Assembly (NCBI GenBank): GCA_021324735.1
Contig: JAJPIO010000017.1
Span: 1 to 64,000, forward strand
Origin: Bacteroidota bacterium
GTDB lineage: Bacteria > Bacteroidota > Ignavibacteria > Palsa-1295
DNA: 64,000 nt
Direction: 5' to 3'
Shown here: piece after piece, positions 25,934-35,696 of the stretch
How the letters are laid out: the number at the start of each line of letters is the position of its first letter
Numbering within the stretch: position 1 is the first letter of the stretch
Program-made: the position numbers and the translations under genes
Notes under the pieces: generated by a model
Seen by the model: the letters and a program-made list of their open reading frames with translations, nothing else
Database searches by the model: none
What the model was told of the DNA's origin: nothing

Positions 25934-27679
25934 TTATGGTGCGATCACCACTTTCGCGTATTGCGTGCACGGGCTTTGAATGAGTTGTAACACATAGTCG
26001 CCGGCAGGGAGCGGTGGAATGTCGAGGCTGAAGCTTTCGAGGCTACCGGTAGTGCGGCGTGTTTCTTCGAATGCGACGCGGCCCAGCAGATCGATGAGGC
26101 GTACGTTCACACTGCCACTGCAAGCCGACTCCCACGTCACGACGGTATGCGAAGAACAAGGATTCGGTGCAACCGTAAGGTTGCCTTCTAACTCGGGATG
26201 CCGTTCGCGAACGATATTGAGGTTCAGGCGAACAGGTATTTTACGAGAGCCATGAATAAAACGAACCGTCCCTTTATCATCACCCGAAAGTTTGTTATCC
26301 ATATTGTATCCTGGATCTCCCATCGCTACATCCTGAAGCCCATCGTTATCGAGTGTACAGGTATCGAGCGTCCCGCCAACCATGTATCCGCCAAAATACA
26401 TATCGATCTTGTCGTCAATCGCATCACCCAAAACGTAGAAATTTTCATTTCCGGTCAAAAAATCTAACCCGCCGACATAGAGAACATTATTGCCAGTCCC
26501 GGTCATGTCCCCACAATCTTTTAATCCGTGCGTACCCCATTCTTCGTAGGGGAATGTGTTATGGTCATAGTATAAGGGGCTTTCAAGAGTGTATGTACTG
26601 TCCAATGTAAGTCGATGAGAGCCGAAAGAAGATGAACCTCGAAAAATTCTAATTTGTCCAGCCCCTGAATCGAGATACAAAAGAAGATCCGTCGGAGCGG
26701 TTAGATCATTCGACTTAGCGAAAGCTTTCATTGTCAAACCAATGAAACCCCAGTTACTCCCTTGGTGAATTCGCGGCTCTATTTCAGCTGAAAAGAAAGT
26801 ATCCTTCATTGAGCTAGCGAATCGCTTTAAGTCAAAGGGAGGGTCATTTCTATAGTAGAATAGGTCACCATTATTATTGGTCGCAACACAATCCACTCGC
26901 CCACTGCCGCGAAAATCGGCACAATATGTATAGTCTGGAGGAGAAAAGCTATGGTTATAAGAATGTGCACTATCGAAATACACTTCGTCCTCTGGATAGA
27001 CTAACTGTCCGGCTCGATCAAGAAGATTTCCACCCTTAAAGTGCGCGAAGAACAACGAGTCATGTGTGAAATCAGTGTGATAGCCGTATAAAAGGACGAG
27101 GTCCTCGACAGAGTCGCTCGTCACGTATGCGTGGTAAGGTCTTTTAGGACTTCCCGCTCCATATAGAATCTTTCGAGTAAAATTAAGTGTCTCATAACGA
27201 TCGATGTCATAATTCCCAAGAGAATCCTGGAGAAAGATTTTCGGACGCCACATTGTATTCCCCAGGGAATCCGCGCAATAAATATCCCAATATCGCGGGG
27301 ATCGAAAATGTCCCAGAAGCATTGTGCTTCCGCGCAAGAATCCTTTCAATGTTGTGAAGTTCATATTGTGTGGATCGAAGGATGGACCCATGTTCACAAT
27401 CGAAAAGGATGTATCGGCGGACAGCCCCGTAAACATTAGCCTTCCTGGTCCGTGAGGGTCGAGAGGAGAGGGTCCAATATTTATCATTCCGCCTCCTAAC
27501 TGCTGCCCCTTGTAGTCACCCATTATCGTATCGATTTCTCCGGGTGTCCCGATCGTGGGTTGGTAGCAATTCGGATCAAAAGCAAGGCTCGAGATTTGGG
27601 CAAACGCAGGTACACCGGCAAAAACCGCGATCACGAATGCGAGCAATAGTACAAATGCCTTCACTTTATTAAGACACAC
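25934..27679 (-). CDS. T9SS-secreted FG-GAP-like protein
   Basis: 581 residues. A signal peptide ends at PAFAQ (about 28). The middle shows repeated short segments of FG-GAP/integrin-alpha type (DLTAPTDLLLYLD, DCGDMTGTGNNVLYVGG, DNDGLQDVAMGDPGY), consistent with a beta-propeller. The last 80 residues are a type IX sorting domain: VAPNPCSSHTVVTW, then VRLIDLLGRV and LPAGDYVLQL. It should be exported to the periplasm and moved across the outer membrane by T9SS, then left on or released from the surface. It may bind a ligand; function not known. REP array 3 follows its 3' end. Confidence 0.85.
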   Translation of the reverse strand: MCLNKVKAFVLLLAFVIAVFAGVPAFAQISSLAFDPNCYQPTIGTPGEIDTIMGDYKGQQLGGGMINIGPSPLDPHGPGRLMFTGLSADTSFSIVNMGPSFDPHNMNFTTLKGFLRGSTMLLGHFRSPRYWDIYCADSLGNTMWRPKIFLQDSLGNYDIDRYETLNFTRKILYGAGSPKRPYHAYVTSDSVEDLVLLYGYHTDFTHDSLFFAHFKGGNLLDRAGQLVYPEDEVYFDSAHSYNHSFSPPDYTYCADFRGSGRVDCVATNNNGDLFYYRNDPPFDLKRFASSMKDTFFSAEIEPRIHQGSNWGFIGLTMKAFAKSNDLTAPTDLLLYLDSGAGQIRIFRGSSSFGSHRLTLDSTYTLESPLYYDHNTFPYEEWGTHGLKDCGDMTGTGNNVLYVGGLDFLTGNENFYVLGDAIDDKIDMYFGGYMVGGTLDTCTLDNDGLQDVAMGDPGYNMDNKLSGDDKGTVRFIHGSRKIPVRLNLNIVRERHPELEGNLTVAPNPCSSHTVVTWESACSGSVNVRLIDLLGRVAFEETRRTTGSLESFSLDIPPLPAGDYVLQLIQSPCTQYAKVVIAP

Positions 27680-27715
27680 GAACGATCGAAAGGTTATGTC
27701 TAATATCGTACATTT

Positions 27716-29452
27716 TTATTTCCGAACCAACACCCACGCTCCGGCCCGAATGGGGTCGAGAGTGGTGTCGGTGTTTGAGGGAAGTCCCGAAGGACGATAA
27801 CATTGATACACGTTAAATCTCGAGAGAGGTAACGAGCGGATGAACGGTGGGGTGCTTTCGGCAGAAATTTTCTCGAGGATCGGCTCTCCGGCTATATCCA
27901 TTAGTCCGGATTGCATGATGAGAGCATCTCCGGTTCGTACCGTATCGCTGGTGAGGTAATTAATTGCCGGAGCGTGTGGAAGCGCATTATCGACGTCCCG
28001 AACGATGTGGGCGGAGTCACGAAATTCAAATGGGTGCAGCAGTATTCTTTTAATGCCCCATCGCCGCGCCATCGTGCGTATTTCCTGCACTCCGTAGGAT
28101 GTCCACTCGTCGGAGTAAGGTATTGCCGACCATTCGAAATAATTATTGCGCGCGCATTCGCCATCCAAATTACCGCGAACAGCCCGGGAATAATGCTGCG
28201 TAAATCCGAGGTAGTAAGCGCCGACCGGCTCCGATATAAGCCAGAATCCGCGTGCTCCTCGTTGCTCTAATTGCAATACCGACCTTGCAAGTGATGTTCG
28301 ATCGACATCGTTTGACAAATAATCGAAATAAGCGGTGTACGCTTGTACTGTTCCAACGATAAACAATACGGCAATAAGGGCCGATGCAATTCGCCACAGG
28401 ATCTTCTCCGGCAATGCGCGTGCAACTCGCCACATTTCCAGAACGACCATCGTAAGCAGGATGCAGCCAATTGGTACGGTGATGAGTAAATATCGCTCGA
28501 AGGTCCGCCCGAGCAGAACAAGGGTAATAAAGTTAAGCACGGCGAATACGACGAGTTGCCCGATCACCCTTCCTTCCCGTCCTTTTACTCGAAATGCTAT
28601 TAGTAGTGCTGCGATAAGAAGCACTTCGGTCGCCTGGAATACAACGAGATGTAATTTCGAAAAATAGTACTGTGCCGCCCAGACGATATTATACGCTCCG
28701 CCTTTATCGAGAAAGGCGCCCAGCCAGACGGGGGCATCGTACGGCCAGATAAGCAGGGTGACGATCGCTCCGGCTGTCATTGCAATAAAGCCAACGAGGG
28801 CTGCGCGAACAGTATAACGGCCCATCACCGTACCGGCAACAAGCCACAAGGCACCAGGGACGACCGCATTATACTTCATCAAAAATGCCGCAGCCCACAA
28901 CAGGAAAACTTCGAGCAACCGCCACCGGATCGTTCGATCCAGTGCTAACCGATCGAATGCGATCCATCCGACGAGGATAAAGAAGACTTGAAACGTGTCG
29001 GCAAAAAGAATGCGATTGAAGGCAACGGCGAACGGGTGAAGCGCGAAGAGAAGAGCCGATACCCCTGCGATACGACGATCGAACAGGCGGAGCGCTAACC
29101 AATACACTGCCGAGATCGAAGCTATTCCGAAGAGGGCAGCTGGAAGGCGGACGAGTGCGTCATTCGACAGCCCGTGCAAACCGATAAGCTGTGCCACCAT
29201 CCAGACGAACGGAGCGTTCGATATCGCATCCCACATCGGGGTGTGGTTGCGCAGTATATCGCGAGCGCCCACGGCGACGAACGACTCGTCGAGGAGTAAC
29301 GAATGAGTACCAAGCGCGACAAGCCGTACGACAGCTCCGAGAATAAGAGCGAGCACGACCGGCCAGTGCGTGGCAACCGGCGATCGTAACGATGAGAGTC
29401 GCTGCTTCGTAATGATCGTAAAAGATTGTTGGGCGAGTTCGGGGTACGCCAC
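27716..29452 (-). CDS. GT39/ArnT-like GT-C glycosyltransferase
   Basis: 578 residues, 11-12 membrane segments, then a periplasmic C-terminal part. In the first external loop LLLDESFVAVGARDIL carries the Asp-Glu pair typical of GT39/GT83 enzymes, followed by RLPAALFGIASISAVYWLALRLF, the PMT-like second segment. These enzymes use a polyprenyl-phosphate sugar as donor and glycosylate an extracytoplasmic acceptor. It is the last minus-strand member of the GT-C region, divergent from the next gene with a 74-bp gap. Confidence 0.82.
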   Translation of the reverse strand: MAYPELAQQSFTIITKQRLSSLRSPVATHWPVVLALILGAVVRLVALGTHSLLLDESFVAVGARDILRNHTPMWDAISNAPFVWMVAQLIGLHGLSNDALVRLPAALFGIASISAVYWLALRLFDRRIAGVSALLFALHPFAVAFNRILFADTFQVFFILVGWIAFDRLALDRTIRWRLLEVFLLWAAAFLMKYNAVVPGALWLVAGTVMGRYTVRAALVGFIAMTAGAIVTLLIWPYDAPVWLGAFLDKGGAYNIVWAAQYYFSKLHLVVFQATEVLLIAALLIAFRVKGREGRVIGQLVVFAVLNFITLVLLGRTFERYLLITVPIGCILLTMVVLEMWRVARALPEKILWRIASALIAVLFIVGTVQAYTAYFDYLSNDVDRTSLARSVLQLEQRGARGFWLISEPVGAYYLGFTQHYSRAVRGNLDGECARNNYFEWSAIPYSDEWTSYGVQEIRTMARRWGIKRILLHPFEFRDSAHIVRDVDNALPHAPAINYLTSDTVRTGDALIMQSGLMDIAGEPILEKISAESTPPFIRSLPLSRFNVYQCYRPSGLPSNTDTTLDPIRAGAWVLVRK

Positions 29453-29526
29453 TTAGAATGCGTCCTTCAACCAAACACAAACGTTCAACTACGTTTCATC
29501 CGTAAATTAGTAGTAAAGAGTTTCCG

Positions 29527-31005
29527 TTGATCCGCTTGCCCACTAATACTCGCGCTTTCCGCTACTGGCCGTATGCCTACAGTGTGGTGTTGTTCGTAGC
29601 TTCCTCGCTCTCGCATTTCGCTATTCTGAGCAACGACGTTTTTCCTCTTCGCTGGCAAGCCGAGCGGCTCTCGTTCGCTCATCCCGAAACATTCTACAAC
29701 GGCTTTTTTCCGATCGGTTATCCGCTTGCGTTGCGGCTGGCCGAAGTCACCGGTAATCCGGTGCTCACCTTGCTTCTGGTGCAGATCGCTCTGGCGTCGC
29801 TGTATGCAATTCTTTCCTGGCGGCTGTTACGACAGGTCCTCCCCGAGAATGCGTCTTTGATCGCGCTTCCGTTCGTATTATTCGCGCCACAGGTTGTGCG
29901 ACCCATGCTAAGCCCCACTCCCGATTTTCTGGCGGCTCTTGCGGTGCTTTGGGGTTTTGTTTTGCTACTTTCTTCGCGAGGTAATAGAGCAGTATTATTC
30001 GCCGGGGCTGCATTTGGAATTGGATATTTATTTCGGAGTCATATCGTCGTCCTGGCGTGTGCGATCCTTCTCGTTCTCTTGGGGATGGAGCGTAAAAATT
30101 TACGGACCGTATTTTCTTTTGTGCTGGGCGTTCTCCCGTTCATTCTTTTGCAAGGCTTGGTGCAGGTGTGGTCTGGCCACGGATTTTTTGAGAATGCCCA
30201 GGTCTTCAATGTATGGAAGACGATCCATGGGATGGACTGGAACAACCCGCCCGACTTGCGCGGCAAAACGGTGCTGAGCATTATTCTCGATAACCCCATC
30301 GACTTTCTGCACGCGTGCTTCAACGGACTGATCGACCGTGCGGCGTTCATTTTGCCGCTGCTTATTTTTTTGATCGTGCAGGCCAGAACAGGTCGTGGGC
30401 GAAGAACGTGGGCAATTGTCGTCGCCGGATCGTTTCTTTATCTCGTGATCACTTCCGCCGGCAGCAGTCCTCGCGACGTAGCGGTGCTCATACCAGTCGT
30501 GGCGCTGTGTGCCATGTATATTGTGCAAGTCCTGCTGGAGCGATCGAGGCTCCTTCAGCGCACGGGACTCGTACTCGCCATCATAATCCTATCCATCATG
30601 GTTGGCCTTGGTGGGTTATTCTATTTCTCGAACGTATCGAGAGGGCGCATCGAACGGTATGCTGAGTTAGAAGATCGACTTGGCGTTCATTCCGAAGCAG
30701 ATGCAGAGCATATATACTCCGATGATTTCGATCTTTATTTTCCAGGATTACGCTATACAACGCCACGACAGTCCGGAGGATGGCCGGAGATCGGCCTGCC
30801 AGGGTATCTCGCTATGTATCCGCATATAAGTGATTTTCCTGCTAAAGCGGAGCATGCTGATCTCGTCCAGAATGGAATTGAGTATGCGATCTATCGCATA
30901 CCTCCCTATGACGGCCGTGGTTATGCGACGGTCCGAAGTGATTCGTTGCTCTTCCGATCAATCTATCGCACTCCGCTCCACGAGGTCTATCGCGTTCAAC
31001 GTTGA
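29527..31005 (+). CDS. Polytopic GT-C-like glycosyltransferase
   Basis: 492 residues, about 11 membrane segments. The first loop carries PETFYNGFFPIGYPLALRL, a pattern seen in bacterial GT-C-like membrane proteins. A C-terminal non-membrane part (about 380-492) has a small fold with HIYSDDFDLYFPGLRY. The start is a TTG; no in-frame ATG lies near the N-terminus. It is the only plus-strand member of the region and ends 10 bp inside the convergent gene. Donor and acceptor unknown. Confidence 0.7.
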   Translation: MIRLPTNTRAFRYWPYAYSVVLFVASSLSHFAILSNDVFPLRWQAERLSFAHPETFYNGFFPIGYPLALRLAEVTGNPVLTLLLVQIALASLYAILSWRLLRQVLPENASLIALPFVLFAPQVVRPMLSPTPDFLAALAVLWGFVLLLSSRGNRAVLFAGAAFGIGYLFRSHIVVLACAILLVLLGMERKNLRTVFSFVLGVLPFILLQGLVQVWSGHGFFENAQVFNVWKTIHGMDWNNPPDLRGKTVLSIILDNPIDFLHACFNGLIDRAAFILPLLIFLIVQARTGRGRRTWAIVVAGSFLYLVITSAGSSPRDVAVLIPVVALCAMYIVQVLLERSRLLQRTGLVLAIIILSIMVGLGGLFYFSNVSRGRIERYAELEDRLGVHSEADAEHIYSDDFDLYFPGLRYTTPRQSGGWPEIGLPGYLAMYPHISDFPAKAEHADLVQNGIEYAIYRIPPYDGRGYATVRSDSLLFRSIYRTPLHEVYRVQR

Positions 31006-32543
31006 ATTGGAACAGGCGGCTTCAAACCGCTGCCGGGCTCACTCGAACGACGCGATATTGAGGTTTCCAGATCCGCCCAATATTTACCCTTAGGATCGAG
31101 CAGAAGAAGGAGAGGGTATGGGAAAGCTTCGATCGTAGCAGCGCTCACAAATTCGCTATCGCGAGCCACGCCGTACGCATCTTCGACCAGGCTGTAATGA
31201 CCGGCGCTATCGCTCCCGATCGGAAGCAGCATTAGGTCAGGATGTTCCTGGCGTACGACATCGGCTCGTTCGCTTCTGGTGCGTGCGTGTGCGATCTTCG
31301 TATCGTTCAGGCCAAAAAGATCGAGATGCCGAACTCCCGAGCGGTAGACCACATATCCGGCATCCCCATACGCAAGCGTAATAGAATCGAAATGTGGTAA
31401 TGCTTTTAGTTCGATGACGATCTTATCCATGCTGGCGTCCCACACGTCCTCATGCGCTTGGAGCGATTGCCGCGTCCGCGGGCTTTCGAGCACTGTTACG
31501 ATATGCAAGACAGCAAGAAACGCCGCAAGAAATGCGAACGAAGTGCGGCGAAGCCGATGAGAAAGATCGAATATCCCGACAGCACCGGTAATACACAACA
31601 CCGCAAAGACCGGCCACAGAAATCGGTCGTACAGTCCCTCGAGCGGGAGCACAAAAAGATAAAATACCAGGAGGAATATTGCCCACGAAGAGGAGAGGAG
31701 CAGGACGCGATCGTATCGCAATCGGGCTCCGAGCGATGCAATAATTAGTATAATGGAGGAGGTGAAAAAAAGACGCACATATTGAAGGCCCGGGAAGTGT
31801 GCGCTCGACTCGCTTAGCACTTTGACATAAAACGCATTGGGAAGAAGCGAGCCAAAATAACTATATTTCCAAACAGCATAGAGGGCCGTGGGAACGACGA
31901 AGGCGAGAATAAACCGCAGAGTGATCCTCTTCCACTCGGTACGAACGTTCGCAACGCTTACAATAATGATAAGTAACGCTAATGCTGCCCCCTCCGGGCG
32001 AGTAAGTGTAGCGAGAAATGATGCAATAAATGCGAGCGTGATCCGTTTGTGGGCAGTGAAGAAGATCGCGAGAATGATGAACAGGACGAAGACACTCGTC
32101 TCCATGCCACTCATGGCATTGATCCACGTGAGCGGCGTGAGCCAGTAAAACAAAACGGCAAGCAGGCCAGCATACTGATTGCGGAGAGTAGCGACAATAT
32201 TATAGATCAGGATCCCGCTGATCACTGTCGAGGCGAGGCCAAACGCTTGTGATGCGGCTAGAAGGTGATGAGTAAAAAAGCGCGACACCGCAAGTAATAG
32301 AACGAATAAAAAATTGGTAAAGCCTTCCGTAGGCGGACCACCAATATTCCAGACCAACCCGTCGCCAGAGGCAAGGTGCTCCGCATACCGAAATGATATG
32401 AATGTGTCATCGAACGGAAACCGCAGGCGGTATTGCCAAAGGACCGCTGCTATCGCAACCCCAGCAAGTGCAAGCCACCATTCTAATCGTTTCCAGTTCA
32501 CTTCGCTCGAGGAAATTTGAATAAGAGAAGCGTGTCCTTCCAA
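30996..32543 (-). CDS. GT-C glycosyltransferase resembling actinobacterial AftB
   Basis: 515 residues, about 11 membrane segments. FPFDDTFISFRYAEHL, read with GDGLVWNIGG and EGFTNFLFVLLL, matches the first-loop signature of AftB-like arabinofuranosyltransferases and related GT-C proteins, including the Asp-Asp pair. The C-terminal domain includes SITLAYGDAGYVVYRSGV and RHLDLFGLND, also seen in that group. Similarity is by motif and does not imply an arabinose donor. It overlaps the upstream gene by 46 bp, so its true start may be a little further in. Confidence 0.75.
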   Translation of the reverse strand: MEGHASLIQISSSEVNWKRLEWWLALAGVAIAAVLWQYRLRFPFDDTFISFRYAEHLASGDGLVWNIGGPPTEGFTNFLFVLLLAVSRFFTHHLLAASQAFGLASTVISGILIYNIVATLRNQYAGLLAVLFYWLTPLTWINAMSGMETSVFVLFIILAIFFTAHKRITLAFIASFLATLTRPEGAALALLIIIVSVANVRTEWKRITLRFILAFVVPTALYAVWKYSYFGSLLPNAFYVKVLSESSAHFPGLQYVRLFFTSSIILIIASLGARLRYDRVLLLSSSWAIFLLVFYLFVLPLEGLYDRFLWPVFAVLCITGAVGIFDLSHRLRRTSFAFLAAFLAVLHIVTVLESPRTRQSLQAHEDVWDASMDKIVIELKALPHFDSITLAYGDAGYVVYRSGVRHLDLFGLNDTKIAHARTRSERADVVRQEHPDLMLLPIGSDSAGHYSLVEDAYGVARDSEFVSAATIEAFPYPLLLLLDPKGKYWADLETSISRRSSEPGSGLKPPVPIQR

Positions 32544-34096
32544 TTCGAATGGTCAAAGTAATCGCGCCCCATATCTCCACTGGTGCCAATATAAGTCGCG
32601 ACCAGTTGTGATGAACGCTTTACGGCCTGGTAAAAGGGATCATCTTTCGGCCGGATCTTGGGATAAGTAGGCGAATTGTAAAGCATGATATAATTTACAT
32701 GCTCCTGGGCAAAAAGCGAATCGAGCGGCTGTTCCCGGATCGGAAAAGAAATGAAGTGATCGGTCATCACTTGAATGCTGGTATCATCCGATAGGCGTGC
32801 AAGAGTGACCGGCTCCGTAACGACGCATGGTTTATCAGGGCCGCTCTCTGCGCGCAGATCAGCCTTTATCATCGCCACGCCTTCCTTATTAGATCGGTCG
32901 ATGATCGAACCGCTTTCAAGGGCCGCGGAGCTATCGTGTATGGCAAAAACGAAAAAAACCGCCGAAAAAATAACGAGTGCGAATGACACCCATCGTACAT
33001 GTTCGATAATACGGGTGAGGCCAATCGCAAGAGCAACAAACAGCAAGGGCAGAATGTGAATGAGATAATTGATCTCCGTACCCTGCAAAAGAAGCCAGCT
33101 TAAAAAAACAATGGCGGTCGCTATTGCAAACGTATGAGTGTTGGACGTGCGGCGCCATGCGAGCGCAACTACAACGGGGAGCAAAAAAATCACGGGCGCT
33201 TCGAGCCAGAATTCTTTTAGGCGGATTAGAATATTCGCGACCTGAACGGATCTCGAAAATGGCCGAAAGATCGGAATGGAAGTAAGAACGTCGTTAAACT
33301 GAACGTGGCCAGTGGAATGCGCGAATAGTGCAAGGTTACCGGTGGATGTATAGTAGGCGCCAATCAGTAAGGCCAATGCAACGAGAGCGCCCGAGATCGC
33401 TGACACGATCGTATTAATATGTCTCAAGCCATCCATTCGAACGAAAAAGAAGATGGCAACTGGCACAAGTAACGTGAGCAGATGAATCGAGGACGTTACC
33501 GCAAGCACGGTAACGATCACACCATAGCCAAACCACCATTTTGAGCTATGCTCTCTTTTCTTCCATGCTTCCTGCGTAAGGATACCAACGAATAGCAGTA
33601 TAGTAAGACCAGCCAGAATATCAGGCCGTGCCGAGTGACTTGAAAAGAAGAAGGATCTTGTGCACGCGAGTAATAGTATGGAGGAGGCTGACAAAAAACG
33701 CGATGCACCTAATCGACGAGCGATAATAAAAAGCGCTATCAGCAAGCCCGCCGAAAAAAATGCCGTTACCATCCTTCCGACCACGACGATATTATGCCCT
33801 GCTAGCCAAACAGGAATACCGTAGAGCACGGAAGAGAGCCACGTCATGCTAAGCACCATGCCTTTGCCGTGCTGTAATACCGAGCCCAGGGCGAGGGGAT
33901 ATCGTACGACACCGGTAGTAATTTGTTGGCGTGCCTCGGACATAAGCCAGGTCTCATCGCCAAACCAACGGAGGGAATTTGGTTGGGGAAAAACAGCAAC
34001 CGAACGTAATTGAGTGATGAACACAACGATCGTCGCCACCACGAGCGCAGAGGATAGCACTCGCTCCCATCGCCGTTCGATCCGTGGTTCAGTCAT
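32498..34096 (-). CDS. GT-C-like family A membrane protein, copy 1
   Basis: 532 residues, about 10 membrane segments. Family A motifs: NSLRWFGDETWLM in the first external loop (GDE as likely catalytic acid), LALGSVLQH, VGRMVTAFF, and FFFSSHSARPDIL in the next loop. The periplasmic tail holds IQVMTDHFISFP, NYIMLYN and a terminal KDTLLLF. The same motifs occur in the genes at 34089, 35686, 37335 and 41874. It is probably a polyprenyl-phosphate-sugar-dependent transferase. It begins with ATG, overlapping the upstream copy by 8 bp. Confidence 0.72.
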   Translation of the reverse strand: MTEPRIERRWERVLSSALVVATIVVFITQLRSVAVFPQPNSLRWFGDETWLMSEARQQITTGVVRYPLALGSVLQHGKGMVLSMTWLSSVLYGIPVWLAGHNIVVVGRMVTAFFSAGLLIALFIIARRLGASRFLSASSILLLACTRSFFFSSHSARPDILAGLTILLFVGILTQEAWKKREHSSKWWFGYGVIVTVLAVTSSIHLLTLLVPVAIFFFVRMDGLRHINTIVSAISGALVALALLIGAYYTSTGNLALFAHSTGHVQFNDVLTSIPIFRPFSRSVQVANILIRLKEFWLEAPVIFLLPVVVALAWRRTSNTHTFAIATAIVFLSWLLLQGTEINYLIHILPLLFVALAIGLTRIIEHVRWVSFALVIFSAVFFVFAIHDSSAALESGSIIDRSNKEGVAMIKADLRAESGPDKPCVVTEPVTLARLSDDTSIQVMTDHFISFPIREQPLDSLFAQEHVNYIMLYNSPTYPKIRPKDDPFYQAVKRSSQLVATYIGTSGDMGRDYFDHSNWKDTLLLFKFPRAK

Positions 34097-35696
34097 GGAT
34101 GCTGTATAGCTGCAGGGTGTCGGGCGATCCTAAGTTTGCCTCGAAATACGAGCGGCCAATATCGGTGAAATAACCGGGGCGTTCCCAAAGCGGCGTACCT
34201 ATGCGGTGCAATGCATCTGAGATCGGCTTCACTTCACGCATATAATCCGGCTTGATCGAACTTCGATAAATAAGAACGTATCGCACACCCTCTTTATGAA
34301 GAAGAGAGTCAACGCTCATCGAAGTATCCGGAAATTCGATAAAATGTGTCGTCATTAGGCGCACGTTGGAGTCCCGCAAAACCTCATGCACTGCCGGATT
34401 GAATGCGAGCACCAACGGCTTCGTCGAATCAGCTTGTTCGATCTCATTTAACGCTGCGCCGACCGCCTGATAATTGGAGGTCATGAGGCGATATCCACGG
34501 CCATGTGGTCCGGGCATATCAGCAAGCGAAAATGTAAATAATGCAAGTCCGCCAAGCGCCACGAGCGGAATTCTCCAATATTCGGGAATAAAACGAGCGA
34601 ATACTGCAACTATTGCCAGACTCATGACCGGCAAAATATAGATCAGGTAGCTCGTCGGCGCTGAGCTTTCAAATTCAAACCATGCAAACAGCGTAGCCAG
34701 TATCAACACGGCTTTGGGACCAAGCCGTACGCTTTGCTTCCTCAATAAGGCCAAGATCGTAATGAGGGCAATGAATGCGCATGCAATGACATACCCCATT
34801 TCTAACGTCGTAATAGCCTTCCAACGCTGAATAAAGTTAGCCGTTTGTACAGAACGGGAATAGATACGCAGTGCAGGAATATCGTGGACGTTAAGGGCAA
34901 AGGCATTACTGGTGTACGTTCCAAACAGTGTAGCCTGCCCTCGAAGCGCTGTAATCGCAATGAGAACCGCAAGAAATACCAGGACACCACCAACATAGGC
35001 TCCCACAACGTTGATCTTACGACTCTCCGCCCTGTACAGAATGAACAAAATAGAAGAGATCGAAAGGGCGAGCGTTACATGGACAGTTACCAGTAACGTT
35101 GCTGCAATAAGTAACCCCAGAATAAAAGCACTCTTTGCGGTAAGGGGCCTCTCTCGTTGCAATAAAAGGTATAGACCGATAACTATTGCAAGCGCTGTGA
35201 GAATATCGTAGCGAGCCGAATGACTTGTAAAAAGAAACGAACGAGAGGTAACGAGAAGTAGCGTACCAAAGATAGCGAGAACGCGGTCGGCGGTCGATCT
35301 TCTAATAAACTCATACACGACAACGAGCACTGTGAAGGCCAGGATCGCCGTAACAGTGCGCCCGAGCAGAACGATATCCATTGCTGCCGGTGGGACGAAC
35401 GCTGCAGGCACGCCGTAAAATAGCGCCGGTATCCACATGTTACCAAAGAGCAGACCGCTGCCATGGGCAAGGGATGAACCGAGCGCATAGGGATGCTGAA
35501 AAACACCGCGCAATATCTGCGTCCGAAACTCGAGCATAAGCCAGCTTTCATCCCCCCACCACAGATAGGAATCGGGAATGGGCGTCGAATAGAGCGAGCG
35601 AAGCTCCAGCATGAATGCAGCCGAAGCAAGCGTCAGCAGTGCGAAGAAGACGGCTTCTTCGCTTTTAAGCAGAATGGATCTTACTTTATCGAGCAA
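34089..35696 (-). CDS. GT-C-like family A membrane protein, copy 2
   Basis: 535 residues. Family A motifs: PDSYLWWGDESWLM, YALGSSLAHGSGLL, LGRTVTAIL, FLFTSHSARYDIL; tail VRLMTTHFIEFP, YVLIYRSS and DTLQLYS. Its start is a TTG 11 bp inside the upstream copy, with no better start nearby. About 10 membrane segments, then a tail of 120-140 residues. The tandem position between copies 1 and 3 shows growth by duplication, although divergence between copies is large (visible identity mainly in motifs). Confidence 0.72.
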   Translation of the reverse strand: MLDKVRSILLKSEEAVFFALLTLASAAFMLELRSLYSTPIPDSYLWWGDESWLMLEFRTQILRGVFQHPYALGSSLAHGSGLLFGNMWIPALFYGVPAAFVPPAAMDIVLLGRTVTAILAFTVLVVVYEFIRRSTADRVLAIFGTLLLVTSRSFLFTSHSARYDILTALAIVIGLYLLLQRERPLTAKSAFILGLLIAATLLVTVHVTLALSISSILFILYRAESRKINVVGAYVGGVLVFLAVLIAITALRGQATLFGTYTSNAFALNVHDIPALRIYSRSVQTANFIQRWKAITTLEMGYVIACAFIALITILALLRKQSVRLGPKAVLILATLFAWFEFESSAPTSYLIYILPVMSLAIVAVFARFIPEYWRIPLVALGGLALFTFSLADMPGPHGRGYRLMTSNYQAVGAALNEIEQADSTKPLVLAFNPAVHEVLRDSNVRLMTTHFIEFPDTSMSVDSLLHKEGVRYVLIYRSSIKPDYMREVKPISDALHRIGTPLWERPGYFTDIGRSYFEANLGSPDTLQLYSIHD